Shown piece after piece: positions 34,061-42,579 of a stretch of 64,000 nt of DNA. The DNA comes from Paenibacillus agri (GTDB lineage: Bacteria; Bacillota; Bacilli; Paenibacillales; Paenibacillaceae). A program made the position numbers and the translations under genes. The number at the start of each line of letters is the position of its first letter. Positions within the stretch are counted from its first letter, which is position 1. Location of the stretch: positions 496,001 to 560,000 of the forward strand of contig NZ_JABWCS010000221.1 of assembly GCF_013359945.1 (NCBI RefSeq), written 5' to 3'. The notes beneath the pieces were generated by a model. That model saw only the letters and a program-made list of their open reading frames with translations, had not been told where the DNA came from and searched no databases.

Positions 34061-35069
34061 TTGTTTGGTTATCTAACTCCAGCTTCCGTTGCAAGTTTTG
34101 AATAAACACAAGATTTGCTTCTGCGAGCAAGTTTAATTGGGGGCTCATAATGGCACATAATCTGTCTATGCGTTCAATAAGAGGTGTACGAGTCTGCTCG
34201 GCCCGGTCGAGATAGGATTTAAGGAAATCCTCGTTATAGAATGTTTCCTCAGTATTCGCATATAGCGAGATTGTCTCTTCTATAATGGCCTGAACCTCAG
34301 GACTGTCAGCAGATTTCTTTTTCTCCACCGCTTGCGTCAATTGGACATAGAATAAATCCAGCTTCTTGATCCAGGTATCTGCGTCATAGCGGGGCTGAAG
34401 TTCTTTGGTAGAAGAGGCAAAGCCCGTATTTTTCACATCTTTTATAAACTGGGGATCGTTGATGATTTCTTGCAGCTCATTCCAGGCGGCTATTTGTTTT
34501 GGTGTGGTTTTTTCTTGTTGAACAATGCATTTATTGAAAAAATACAGCATGGGATCCTGCCATTCCAAGGGAACTCCGTCAAAGAGTTCAGTAGCGGCTA
34601 CCTTTTCAGCAATAAACTGTTTTCGTTTTTCAACATTTGAGGCTTTGGCTTGAACAAGATCGTACAGATAACGCATGGAATCCCCTTGCTGCTGCTTCGC
34701 TTGCTGTAAAATAGAGATCATATGAGTAAGCGCATTAACCTGGATGGAGAGGGATTCCATCTGCCAATCGAGTGCTTTATCGACCGATAAGGACCCTGAT
34801 AGGAGCTGGCTGATATCTTCAATGCCAAAATCCAGATAGCGCAACGTTGCTGTAAGCTCTAGACGCCATATATCTTCCATTGTATATAAGCGATGTTTAC
34901 CCTCAGTATGGCTAGTGGACTTCACTAATCCAATTTCATCGTAGTAACGAATGGTTCTGATTTTAGATCCAATCATCTTGGCCACTTCCCCAATGGTAAA
35001 GGTCTGCGCCATATCTCCTGAATTCATATCCTCTTGATCCTGCAGTTCGTTCTCGTTGTTCGAATACAA
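34041..35069 (-). CDS. MerR-family regulator, hydrolase-array copy 2
   Basis: 342 residues, closely related to the regulator at 31415-32380 (FTIGEVAKMIGSKIRTIRYYDEIGLVK; same helical C-terminal domain ending in a region with SPQLNLLAEANLVF). Compared with copy 1 it has an N-terminal insertion (QDQEDMNSGDMAQ) and a longer C-terminal tail. A TTG at 35069, after a GGGGGG-type site, matches the start of copy 1; an ATG at 35093 is also possible. Upstream sequence shares GCAGTATAAT and TAAACCT-TAGT with the leader of copy 1. Presumed partner of the hydrolase promoters. Confidence 0.82.
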   Translation of the reverse strand: MYSNNENELQDQEDMNSGDMAQTFTIGEVAKMIGSKIRTIRYYDEIGLVKSTSHTEGKHRLYTMEDIWRLELTATLRYLDFGIEDISQLLSGSLSVDKALDWQMESLSIQVNALTHMISILQQAKQQQGDSMRYLYDLVQAKASNVEKRKQFIAEKVAATELFDGVPLEWQDPMLYFFNKCIVQQEKTTPKQIAAWNELQEIINDPQFIKDVKNTGFASSTKELQPRYDADTWIKKLDLFYVQLTQAVEKKKSADSPEVQAIIEETISLYANTEETFYNEDFLKSYLDRAEQTRTPLIERIDRLCAIMSPQLNLLAEANLVFIQNLQRKLELDNQTSEQPKS

Positions 35070-35227
35070 AGGATTTCCCCCCAATGATGTCACTCTCTAT
35101 CACTACTAACTATAGGTTTAGTAATCATTATACTGCTCAGATCACTCATCTTCTACTTGGGGGAATATTCCAGATCAGATATGTACCAAAACTCTCATCT
35201 GCATTTTATAAATGATGGCTGTTTAAG

Positions 35228-35815
35228 CTACCGCAAGCCTTTACTAAATATCCATGAGTAAAAGAGCTCTTGTTGAGGCTTGATATATTCGTAATCAGAC
35301 AGTGTTGTGGCATGATCAATAAGTTCTACTGCCTCAAGCATAACTTGTTGAGGTGTTTTATCGTTAATATCGATTTCAAATTCATTGATGAGTAATGGCC
35401 TGGTTAGGATTTTTAAATACATATTTTCAAGAAGTTCAACATCGACAAGTCCACCAGTTTCGCGATTAACCATTTGATTTAAATTCTGTTCATAGTCACT
35501 ACATACAAGCTTTAAGGTTATATAGTTAAAGCCTTTGAAAACCTCTGGGATATCTTTTGTTCTTAAATCGTCAAAATCTAATCCAATGATATTTTTGTAT
35601 CCCAACGTATTAAAATTTTTAAGAAGCGCAACTGTATTTGACCAACAGGTTTCTTCTTCAAACGCCCCAGTGATCTCCGTCTCGCCATCAAGGGTTAAAA
35701 ATTCAGGAATCATATTTTGTTCAATGTACACACTCTTGTAGTGTGTGAATAGCTGTTTAGCCAGAGTTGTTTTACCAACCCCGCATGGTCCGATAATGAA
35801 AACAAAATCTCTCAT
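35228..35815 (-). CDS. P-loop kinase-like protein
   Basis: 195 residues. Walker A GPCGVGKTTLAK at residues 8-19; conserved features of small nucleoside/sugar kinase-like proteins include LKNFNTLGYKNIIGLDFDDL (Walker B-like Asp) and the basic patch CSDYEQNLNQMVNRETGG. Substrate unknown. It is a single gene, minus strand, starting just after a region that holds an acetyltransferase relic. Confidence 0.72.
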   Translation of the reverse strand: MRDFVFIIGPCGVGKTTLAKQLFTHYKSVYIEQNMIPEFLTLDGETEITGAFEEETCWSNTVALLKNFNTLGYKNIIGLDFDDLRTKDIPEVFKGFNYITLKLVCSDYEQNLNQMVNRETGGLVDVELLENMYLKILTRPLLINEFEIDINDKTPQQVMLEAVELIDHATTLSDYEYIKPQQELFYSWIFSKGLR

Positions 35816-35849
35816 GTAATTTGTTCACCACGCTTATTAGTATAGGATG

Positions 35850-35999
35850 TCAGTTTATTTTTTTGTGAGCTCCTTCATCAGCTTGTGTGGATGTCATAAT
35901 CAGATTGAAGCCCTTTTGTTTCATTTGTTCTTCCCAGAAGAGGAGACCTTTCGTTCCTGTTCCCTTGGCCTTTATTCCTCCTATATGCCACACTAAAAT
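35850..35999 (-). pseudogene. C-terminal relic of a GNAT acetyltransferase
   Basis: Minus-strand codons GIKAKGTGTKGLLFWEEQM then KQKGFNLIMTSTQADEGAHKK, stop. GxGT-K-LL-xWEE and LIMTSTQADE match the acetyl-CoA loop and following strand of GNAT enzymes. The N-terminal two thirds and the usual FY-KLGY end are missing. The rest of 35816-36162 holds nothing else I can support. Confidence 0.6.
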
Positions 36000-36162
36000 C
36001 TAATGATATTCTAACAAAATCTAATTCAATACGAATAATAAAGAACTTTTTTAAAGACTGATTTTGTACTAACCTTGATTCCTGCCGAAGAAACGTCTAT
36101 CAAATTTTTTTTACAACACTCTAAGGGGCTATTGTTATCTTCTGATATTGTTTGATCTCAAA

Positions 36163-36203
36163 TAAAAAACACTGCAAATGACAGGGAGTCTACTCTGCAG
36201 TGT
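36163..36203 (-). terminator. Terminator of the two-component operon
   Basis: ACACTGCA / TGCAGTGT stem; on the minus strand it is followed by TTTTTTATT. It lies 34 bases past the secreted-protein gene. Confidence 0.85.
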
Positions 36204-36236
36204 AATCAAGATTTAATTAAAGGTGCAAAAATGATC

Positions 36237-37325
36237 TTACTTGGTGGCTTTTGCTTCTTCATAGAGGAGGCAGCGAAGCGTCTTATCCGGGTAGCGCAAC
36301 TCTGCAGTATAGCTGCTGCCGTCTTCGAGTAACATTTTGACGTCAACCATACCGCGACTATCATTTTTGTCGGTATCTACCAGGTAGGCCATAGTGATTT
36401 TTCGGGTCTCTCCTTGCTTGTCAGTTACTATTTTCGTAGCCTCGTGAATCCATGTCGCATCCTTTTGGATAGCCTTGGCAGCTTCAGCGCTAATCGGGGT
36501 TCTTTTTAGAGTGAAATTAGCGGCTGTCGTGTCCACTACCGTCCGGGTAGTATAATCAATGATTACGTTATATTGCCAGAAATCTTTACCCTGTGCTCTT
36601 AAGGTGTCCGCTTTATAAGGAGCAAATGTAATTAGCCAGGATTTTTTATTTAATATCACGGCATCATTTAAATTAGCATATACTTCTAATTTGGAGACAT
36701 CAGCACCAAATAGCTTTTTTACACTTGTAGCGGCGAGGGCGACGGCATCAGCCTGAACCAAATCTTTGGAATCCAGCGGTGTTACGATGTTCCGTTTGGA
36801 TAGACCATAGTTTAGCCGATAGTACCAGTCCGTAGTTTCCAAGAGCTCCTCGTCAGTCAATGGTCGATTCGGATAATGGATCCTGTTATTGTCCAAGTCC
36901 CAATAATACTCCGATTGTCCCGGCTTTAACGGAAGGGACTGCTTGGGGCGGAGACCCTCATACAAATACTGGTCTTGCAATATTAGCCTCCGATTCGCTT
37001 CTTCCTCGGTCATCTCTCTGTTGGAGGTAAGCTCGTTATCGGGCTTGTCCGCAAAATTATAAATTTGCTGAAATTCTTCTTGGGTCATCAGCTGCTCCAA
37101 CTCTTTGTTCACGTCGGAGACCGTAGTCTTTGCTGTTTCTGCCTCTACCTTTAATACAGGCGTCTTGCTGCTGGTCAAGGTCTGCTTGCCCGTGTCCTGC
37201 ACGACAGGAATACTCTTGGCAACGCTGGTATTCACAAATCCTGGGACAATCATTGCGCTGACCACCAAAACGCTACCAGAGAACAAAAGCACTGTAAGTG
37301 TAGTTGCAATCTTCTTGTTGTTCAT
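36237..37325 (-). CDS. Secreted or membrane-anchored protein of unknown function
   Basis: 362 residues. The chosen ATG (MNNKKIATTLT) lies eight bases after GGAGG. A hydrophobic N-terminal segment (TLTVLLFSGSVLVVSAMIVPGF) acts as signal peptide or anchor; no lipobox. The remainder is hydrophilic, with PepSY/YcdB-like strand patterns (ADAVALAATSVKKLFGADV, SWLITFAPYKADTL, WQYNVIIDYTTRTV), but I cannot assign a family firmly. It is the third gene of an operon with a response regulator and a histidine kinase, so it may modulate or be the main output of that system. Confidence 0.78.
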   Translation of the reverse strand: MNNKKIATTLTVLLFSGSVLVVSAMIVPGFVNTSVAKSIPVVQDTGKQTLTSSKTPVLKVEAETAKTTVSDVNKELEQLMTQEEFQQIYNFADKPDNELTSNREMTEEEANRRLILQDQYLYEGLRPKQSLPLKPGQSEYYWDLDNNRIHYPNRPLTDEELLETTDWYYRLNYGLSKRNIVTPLDSKDLVQADAVALAATSVKKLFGADVSKLEVYANLNDAVILNKKSWLITFAPYKADTLRAQGKDFWQYNVIIDYTTRTVVDTTAANFTLKRTPISAEAAKAIQKDATWIHEATKIVTDKQGETRKITMAYLVDTDKNDSRGMVDVKMLLEDGSSYTAELRYPDKTLRCLLYEEAKATK

Positions 37326-37382
37326 TAACTTAACCTCCATAGGGATTGGATGATGAATCTACCTAACCTTAATCCAAAGATG

Positions 37383-38786
37383 TTATAGAGTAGGAGGGCA
37401 GTTGTTATGAAGTTGTAAAAAGATACGTACGCAAGTCCCCTTGCCAAGGTCAGAGTCTAATGTTAACCTGGCCTGATGTGCTTCGGCAATTTGCCGGCAT
37501 AAGGATAATCCCAGGCCAGCGCCGCCGTACTCGCGTGAACGCGCCTGATCTCCCCGGTAGAATGGTTCAAATACGCGTTTAGCCTGTTCTGCCGAGAGTC
37601 CGGCACCCGTATCGCGGATTTCCAGCACGGCTTCTCCTTTCAGCTCATAGGCCAGCATATAGATCTCGCTACCGCGCTTGGAGGCATGAATCGCATTTTC
37701 AATGAGATTGACTAAAAAAGAAGCCAGCAAATCTGCGTCTCCCCAAACAGTAGCGATCTTATGCTGAACAAGAAGTCGTATGTCTGCACTCACTAATTTG
37801 GGGTGTTCCGTGTGTTGGACCGTTTGAAACAGTTCCGGAATGTCCACCTGCCGGAGTGTCAACGGTTGATGCCGGAGGACAGACAAATCCAGCAGCTTAA
37901 AGGCCAGGTTCTTGAGACGGAGAGTTTCGCTAAGAATATAGTCGCCCGCAGTTTGCTGTTCTTCCTGTCCAATGTTGGCCGTGGTCAGAAACTCGGCGAA
38001 TCCCTGCATGCTGGTCAACGGTGTACGCAATTCATGGGCCAAATTATCTACCATCCGCTGTTTCTCCTCAGCCATGTCCGAGAGTTCGGTGACCCGCTGC
38101 TCCACAGCCTCTGCCATCCGGTTGAAGTTCAAGGCCAGTTCGCCAAATTCATCCTTACTGTGCAGCTCTACCCGTTTCGTATAGTCACCTTCGGCGATCG
38201 TTTTGCTGGTCTCTGAGAGGAGCTTCAGAGGCTTACTTAGCTGCCGGATCAGCAGATAAAGCAGTAGCAGCAGAACTGGACCCGCAATCAGGTTAATCAT
38301 TACAAAAAAGCGGTTCAGCTCCTGTTGCTTGGCGAAGAGCTCGCTGATTTCACGCTGATAGACAAGCCGCAAATGCTGGTAAGGAGCAGGAAGCGGGGTG
38401 GAGAGCTGAATAGACCGAGCGTCTAAGGCTTCAGTCTCGCTGCCGTTTCCCGGGCTTTGCGCTGTGAATTTTTCATTCTGGGGAGGATAAATCATCCCGT
38501 CGCTATCCCAGAGCTGCAAATAGATTCCTTGCTTATGATAATAATCGCCATAGGATTGAGCCACGCTGGCCAGTAGAATAGGAGTCAATGGGTTACCCCG
38601 CGCCTGAATAGAATTAAGGTTCTCATAAATATTATTGGCAATTAACAATTGATCACTGGAGGCTCTCTGTGTCTCACTATCTATATTGAGCTGCCAGCTT
38701 TTTTTCATCACCATAATCACACTTACATCCAGAGTGATGATGAAGAGGGGAAGTACCGACAGTAGAATTTTATGCCAGAATCTCAT
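37383..38786 (-). CDS. Sensor histidine kinase (OmpR-linked, HAMP)
   Basis: 467 residues. Two transmembrane segments (residues 5-28 and about 155-185) enclose an extracytoplasmic sensor. Then comes HAMP (LSKPLKLLSETSKTIAEGDYTKRVEL), the phospho-acceptor His in LAHELRTPLTSMQGFAEFL, the N box LVNLIENAIHAS, G1 IRDTGAGLSAEQAKRVFEPF and G2 GGAGLGLSLCRQIAEAH. All residues for autophosphorylation are present. It lies two bases after the response regulator, so the two are co-translated partners. The signal is unknown. Confidence 0.92.
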   Translation of the reverse strand: MRFWHKILLSVLPLFIITLDVSVIMVMKKSWQLNIDSETQRASSDQLLIANNIYENLNSIQARGNPLTPILLASVAQSYGDYYHKQGIYLQLWDSDGMIYPPQNEKFTAQSPGNGSETEALDARSIQLSTPLPAPYQHLRLVYQREISELFAKQQELNRFFVMINLIAGPVLLLLLYLLIRQLSKPLKLLSETSKTIAEGDYTKRVELHSKDEFGELALNFNRMAEAVEQRVTELSDMAEEKQRMVDNLAHELRTPLTSMQGFAEFLTTANIGQEEQQTAGDYILSETLRLKNLAFKLLDLSVLRHQPLTLRQVDIPELFQTVQHTEHPKLVSADIRLLVQHKIATVWGDADLLASFLVNLIENAIHASKRGSEIYMLAYELKGEAVLEIRDTGAGLSAEQAKRVFEPFYRGDQARSREYGGAGLGLSLCRQIAEAHQARLTLDSDLGKGTCVRIFLQLHNNCPPTL

Positions 38787-38788
38787 GA

Positions 38789-39448
38789 TTAACTCTGAAC
38801 TTCCAGGCGGTAGCCTAGTTTGAAAATGGTTTTGATCCGTTCTTCCCAGCCCAGTTTTTTGCGTAGCTGCCGGATGTGTACATCCACAGTGCGGGTGTCG
38901 CCCTCAAAATCATAACCCCAGGCCAATTCCAGGAGCTTTTCCCTCGATAATGCAATATTCCGGTTACGGATTAACACCTCAAGCAGTTCGAATTCCCTGA
39001 CAGTTAAATCAACCGGCGTCTGATCCACCAAAACCTGCCGTTCCAGGTAACGCACCTCAACGTCATCGCAAATGAAGCTGGAGGTACCTTTTTCCCCTCT
39101 ACGCAGCACTACATTGATTCTTGCCAGCAATTCAAGGATTTCAAATGGCTTGATGATATAATCATCCGCGCCCAGCTCGAAGCCTTTGATGCGGTCAGCC
39201 AAAGAATTTTTGGCGGTGATCAAAATCACTGGAATCTGCAAATGTGCAATCCGCCCCATAACCTCAAAACCATCCAGCTCTGGGAGCATAACATCCAGCA
39301 AAATCAAATCGATTTTCTCTCGCTCCAGAATTTCAAAAACCTCCGGTCCACGGTAGGCCTTGCTATATGTATGTCCAACCAGCTTCAGATTCATTGTAAT
39401 TAAATCACTGATTGCTCGTTCATCTTCTACTACCAATATATTTGCCAT
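38789..39448 (-). CDS. Response regulator, OmpR/PhoB family
   Basis: 219 residues. Receiver domain (1-115) with acidic VEDE pocket, phospho-accepting Asp in LILLDVMLPELDG, Thr in LITAKN and Lys in DDYIIKPFE. The C-terminal winged helix (about 125-219) has LTVREFELLEVLIRNRN and DTRTVDVHIRQLRKKLG, the OmpR recognition region. RBS AGGAGGAG before the ATG. First gene of the RR-HK-secreted protein operon. Confidence 0.93.
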   Translation of the reverse strand: MANILVVEDERAISDLITMNLKLVGHTYSKAYRGPEVFEILEREKIDLILLDVMLPELDGFEVMGRIAHLQIPVILITAKNSLADRIKGFELGADDYIIKPFEILELLARINVVLRRGEKGTSSFICDDVEVRYLERQVLVDQTPVDLTVREFELLEVLIRNRNIALSREKLLELAWGYDFEGDTRTVDVHIRQLRKKLGWEERIKTIFKLGYRLEVQS

Positions 39449-39607
39449 TCCGAATTTCTCCTCCTGATCCCTTACTGATTAAGTGCTGCTTCCCGTTATA
39501 CACTATATACAACTAGAGGAAGGATTGTCCAGAAAATTGGTAGTTTCATCAGACAATGTTACCTATTAGAATAGAAAAGAATATTAAAGAGAGAGGGGCA
39601 TAAGTCT

Positions 39608-40618
39608 ATCAATAGTATAATCAGCCAGGTATGGCCGGAGTGGAATGGGGAGCTGCGAAAACAGCCAGGGGGCTGGAACAATACAACCTATATAGTGGAA
39701 AAGGAAGGACGGCGCGCAGTTCTGCGTATTTATAATACGCACAGGGACAGACACAAGATTGAATTTGAGCATGAAGTGCTGCAAAAGCTGGCAACCATGA
39801 GTTTGCTTTTTAAAGTACCTTCACCAATTCTTACCTCCGCAGGAGAGTCTTTGGTTCAGTTAGAGGACTACAATGACAAATTTGCTTGTTTGTGTACATA
39901 TATCGAAGGAGATTCGCCCTCAGAGGGGAATTCTGACTTTTATGAATCGTTTGGTGAAGCGGCAGGAGTGTTGTCCGTAGTGCTGGCGGATGTAAATCCG
40001 GAACTTCCTGCGGCGTATCTTCCGTATTATGAGCTGGGTCAGTCCTATCCGCTATGTACAAGGGGAACGATCAGGGAATTATACTTGAATCCTCCAGAAC
40101 CCTTCATCGATCTCGCCGAGGAACTGAAGATTCTCAGTGACACCGTTGAAAAAATTGAGAATTCAATGTGGAAACTGAAGAGACTGCCGCATCAGTTGGT
40201 ACATGGGGATCTGAATGCTTCTAATTTGCTAGTGGAGATAACCGCTCCCTGGCAAGTGGCTGGGCTGCTTGATTTTGAATTTTGTAAATACGATGTGCGG
40301 GCAATGGAACCTGCAGTTATCCTATCTGGACTACTGGGCAATGCGGAGAAAGATGTTGTGGTCCGGGATTTTTGGCGGGGATATAGTCGCCAGGTTCGTC
40401 TCTCTATTGATGAAATTCAGGCGATTCCAATGCTGATATTGCTGAGAAAAATGGATGTATTCCTCCATTTTCTTACCCGCTATTTGGAAGGGACGGATCA
40501 AGCTGTCGTCCTGCGTGAGCAAGTGAAGAGGTTGTCCGTAGAGGTGCCGCGGTTGGCGGGAGATACGGATTGGCTTTTGGGGATTTTGGTGGAGGATTTG
40601 CCTGGCGAAAGCGAGTGA
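39608..40618 (+). CDS. APH/CotS-like phosphotransferase without a standard start codon
   Basis: Kinase of the APH fold with catalytic LVHGDLNASNLLV and metal-binding LLDFEFCKYD. The first usable GTG (39695) would cut off the nucleotide-binding strand: coding-like sequence QVWPEWNGELRKQPGGWNNT continues upstream in frame, open to a stop at 39572, but holds no ATG, GTG or TTG. A strong GAGAGGGG site (39591-39598) lies nine bases before ATC at 39608, which is taken here as a non-canonical start. If ATC is not used, the protein is 307 residues from 39695 and probably defective. The family includes spore-coat kinases and antibiotic kinases; target unknown. Confidence 0.72.
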   Translation: MNSIISQVWPEWNGELRKQPGGWNNTTYIVEKEGRRAVLRIYNTHRDRHKIEFEHEVLQKLATMSLLFKVPSPILTSAGESLVQLEDYNDKFACLCTYIEGDSPSEGNSDFYESFGEAAGVLSVVLADVNPELPAAYLPYYELGQSYPLCTRGTIRELYLNPPEPFIDLAEELKILSDTVEKIENSMWKLKRLPHQLVHGDLNASNLLVEITAPWQVAGLLDFEFCKYDVRAMEPAVILSGLLGNAEKDVVVRDFWRGYSRQVRLSIDEIQAIPMLILLRKMDVFLHFLTRYLEGTDQAVVLREQVKRLSVEVPRLAGDTDWLLGILVEDLPGESE

Positions 40619-40649
40619 GAGGTAAGTTACGAGGGGAGTTAATACAAAA

Positions 40650-40696
40650 GTGAATCCACTGCCAGAGGTCTGTGCCTCACGATTCGGTGGATTCAC
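40650..40696 (-). terminator. Terminator between the phosphotransferase and PilZ genes
   Basis: Perfect 10-base arms GTGAATCCAC / GTGGATTCAC, with TTTTG on the minus-strand side; it mainly serves the PilZ gene ending at 40733. Confidence 0.7.
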
Positions 40697-40732
40697 GTAC
40701 TAATCTTATGAGGAATGCTCTTTTTTAATAGG

Positions 40733-41110
40733 TCAGCGGACCAATATTTTGCCTTCGCCAGCCAGCTTACGAAGTACTCCTGGGAGACGATCACGGTCAG
40801 ATTCAGGAATGTCCAGTTGGATACCGTAATGAAAACTGCCGTCCTGTTCCTTATTCCACTTCATTGTACCTTCTATGTACGTAGGTTCAACTGTGAGGTT
40901 TATCTCCATGCCAACGCGCACTAGATTGTTTTCCAGATTTATATTAATGGGAAGCGATAGATGACAGCCGGAACGACTGATGTCAAACAGTACAGCTCTT
41001 ACAGGCTTAGAAGTAACTGGAATCTCGTTAATAGTAAGGATATGAAGATCAAATGTAAAAGGTTCCTTAAGGGTATAGCGAAAAGGTTCGGTTCTACGAT
41101 TAGTGTTCAT
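40733..41110 (-). CDS. PilZ-domain protein
   Basis: 125 residues. Start at MNTNRRTEPFRY, six bases after GGAGG and aligned with the paralogue at 58295-58675; a longer frame to 41155 has no ribosome binding site. PilZ motifs for c-di-GMP binding: basic R-T-E-P-F-R and D-I-S-R-S-G (D/NxSxxG), then a beta-barrel tail. The arginines are spaced RxxxxR rather than the usual RxxxR. It probably changes the activity of a partner on c-di-GMP binding; a diguanylate cyclase is encoded at 59501-61132. Confidence 0.82.
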   Translation of the reverse strand: MNTNRRTEPFRYTLKEPFTFDLHILTINEIPVTSKPVRAVLFDISRSGCHLSLPININLENNLVRVGMEINLTVEPTYIEGTMKWNKEQDGSFHYGIQLDIPESDRDRLPGVLRKLAGEGKILVR

Positions 41111-41189
41111 ATTCTCCTCCATACTTTTCCATGTGTATTCTAAATTTATCGACATGAAGACGTAATAAGTGAAGAGTTGGTATTTAAGG

Positions 41190-41218
41190 TTGACATATGT
41201 TTACTTGCCGTGTAGCAT
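41190..41218 (+). promoter_or_regulatory. Promoter of the riboswitch-controlled transporter
   Basis: TTGACA (41190-41195), 17-base spacer, TAGCAT (41213-41218). The transcript would start about 30 bases before the aptamer. Confidence 0.7.
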
Positions 41219-41249
41219 ATGAAAAGTCGTCATGTTGATGATAAACGCA

Positions 41250-41338
41250 TATTGTTCTCGTATAACTCCGCATTCAGGAAATGCTACAAGGGCGGAGGTT
41301 TCTACAGGAAGCCTATTCTTCCTAACTACGATAATAAG
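41250..41338 (+). promoter_or_regulatory. Purine-class riboswitch aptamer candidate
   Basis: Three-way junction layout of the purine riboswitch: P1 5' strand TTGTTCTCGTA (41253-41263), J1/2 TATAA, P2 CTCCGC/GCGGAG (41266-41271, 41291-41296), J2/3 GTTTCTAC (41297-41304), P3 AGGAAG/CTTCCT (41305-41310, 41317-41322) with loop CCTATT, J3/1 AACTAC, P1 3' strand TACGATAATAA. The invariant TATAA, TTTCTAC and ACTAC junction bases are present. The base at the specificity position is C, as in guanine-type aptamers. L2 (CAGGAA) and L3 (CCTATT) can kiss through GG-CC, but P2/L2 is about 15 bases longer than usual. Confidence 0.68.
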
Positions 41339-41378
41339 GAAATGCTTCAGTTCCCTTATTACGAAGTTAGGTTTATTT
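41319..41378 (+). terminator. Expression-platform terminator of the riboswitch
   Basis: CCTAACTACGATAATAAGGAA pairs with the region 41351-41371 (TTCCCTTATTACGAAGTTAGG) and is followed by TTTATTTG. The left arm contains the aptamer's P3 and P1 3' strands, so aptamer and terminator exclude each other: ligand binding should switch the gene on, as in B. subtilis pbuE. Confidence 0.72.
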
Positions 41379-41417
41379 GCGTTATGTCAACGGCTTGGAA
41401 TATTGCGGAGGTGCTAA

Positions 41418-42374
41418 ATGAAAGATTTGAAGTATTTAATATCCGTCCTAGTGGGGGCTATGAGCTACGGTATATTATCAACAATTGTTGTATTAGCTTA
41501 CGATAAGGGATACCAGTTAGGTGAAGTGGTCGGCACACAGCTGGTGACGGGCTGCATACTTGCCTGGCTGTTAGCACTTTACACAAAGGTTAGAGAAAAG
41601 CGTACACAGGGCAGACAAGTTACAGTGGGTGGTAGTTCAGCTGTAGTTAGAAGTAGATTATCTTGGAAAAATAGAATAGTGCTGATGTTGGCTGGAGCGC
41701 CAACGGTCGTAACCGGTCTGATGTACTATCAATCCCTGCGTTACGTCCCGGCTTCACTCGCAATCATTCTATTGTTTCAGTTCACTTGGATCAGCGTACT
41801 GATTCAAGCGGTCAGCAAACGCAAATGGCCTGATAAGGTCACACTGCTAACCTTGCTGTTGCTGTTCGGAGGAACGCTGCTTGCAGCGGGAATTATGGAT
41901 CAGGGCGAAGCTCGTTTCAATGTCCTGGGTCTTACGCTTGGGCTTCTGTCTGCAGTAAGCTATTCTATGTTTATTATTTTTAGTGGTAAAGCTGTTCCTG
42001 AGGTTCATCCAGCATACCGAAGTGCATGGATGGTTACCGGAGGAATGCTGCTGCTATTCATTTTATTCCCGCCATATTTCCTGTTTAACGGGTTGCTATG
42101 GAGTCAGTTGCTGCTATTTGGTTTCTTGCTGGGTTTGTTCGGAGCGTTTATCCCACCTGTGTTATTTGCGATAGGTGTTCCTCATATCGGAGGCGGCATG
42201 GCGGGAATTCTAGGTGCTGCCGAGCTGCCGGTTGCCGTATTGTTGTCCTCATTCGTGCTTCATGAGCAAGTCAGCGGACTTCAGTGGGTCGGGGTTATCG
42301 TAGTGCTGCTGGGAGTTGTGCTTCCTGAGCTGAGTAAGTTGCGTTGGAATAATGTTGACGCAAAAAAAGTATAA
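41418..42374 (+). CDS. EamA/DMT-family transporter
   Basis: 318 residues with ten predicted transmembrane helices in two EamA repeats (first around YLISVLVGAMSYGILSTIVV, second around LGLTLGLLSAVSYSMFIIF). The end of each repeat has typical features (LRYVPASLAIILLFQFTWIS; AAELPVAVLLSSFVLHEQVSGLQWVGVIVVLLG). RBS GGAGGT precedes the ATG. EamA proteins usually export metabolites; the purine-type riboswitch upstream suggests export of a purine base or nucleoside. That substrate is inference. Confidence 0.87.
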   Translation: MKDLKYLISVLVGAMSYGILSTIVVLAYDKGYQLGEVVGTQLVTGCILAWLLALYTKVREKRTQGRQVTVGGSSAVVRSRLSWKNRIVLMLAGAPTVVTGLMYYQSLRYVPASLAIILLFQFTWISVLIQAVSKRKWPDKVTLLTLLLLFGGTLLAAGIMDQGEARFNVLGLTLGLLSAVSYSMFIIFSGKAVPEVHPAYRSAWMVTGGMLLLFILFPPYFLFNGLLWSQLLLFGFLLGLFGAFIPPVLFAIGVPHIGGGMAGILGAAELPVAVLLSSFVLHEQVSGLQWVGVIVVLLGVVLPELSKLRWNNVDAKKV

Positions 42375-42442
42375 TCCCTCCTAGAGGTTGACCACCACCT
42401 TGGGCCACGCACCGCGCGCCGGGAGGCGCACGCGGTGTGGAA

Positions 42443-42508
42443 ATGGAGCTTACCACCCTTGAAGAATTCCAGCAGCTTGACGAAGTCAGCGCTCTGTCTC
42501 CGGAATAG
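42443..42508 (+). other. Coding-like GC-rich fragment
   Basis: A short frame reading MELTTLEEFQQLDEVSALSPE, stop, is preceded by GC-rich sequence (GCGCGCCGGGAGGCGCACGC) unlike its surroundings. It resembles the end of a protein, but I do not recognise it and there is no start signal. It is possibly a relic. The remaining stretch 42580-42795 shows nothing else. Confidence 0.3.
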
Positions 42509-42541
42509 TAAAACCAAGAAGACGATATAGTTGATCAAAAA

Positions 42542-42579
42542 AACGGCGCATTCCCTCCAAACAAGGGAGAATGCGCCGT
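42542..42579 (-). terminator. Terminator downstream of the HxlR gene
   Basis: ACGGCGCATTCCCT-type stem closing with GGAGAATGCGCCGT; the minus strand continues with TTTTTTTG. 217 bases past the HxlR stop. Confidence 0.8.

Noticed and set aside
41219..41506. 95-codon open frame over the riboswitch
   Set aside because: The stretch is structured RNA leader and overlaps the transporter gene; no ribosome binding site.
42281..42538. 85-codon minus-strand frame after the EamA gene
   Set aside because: Mostly antisense to the transporter's end and to GC-rich relic sequence; no ribosome binding site.
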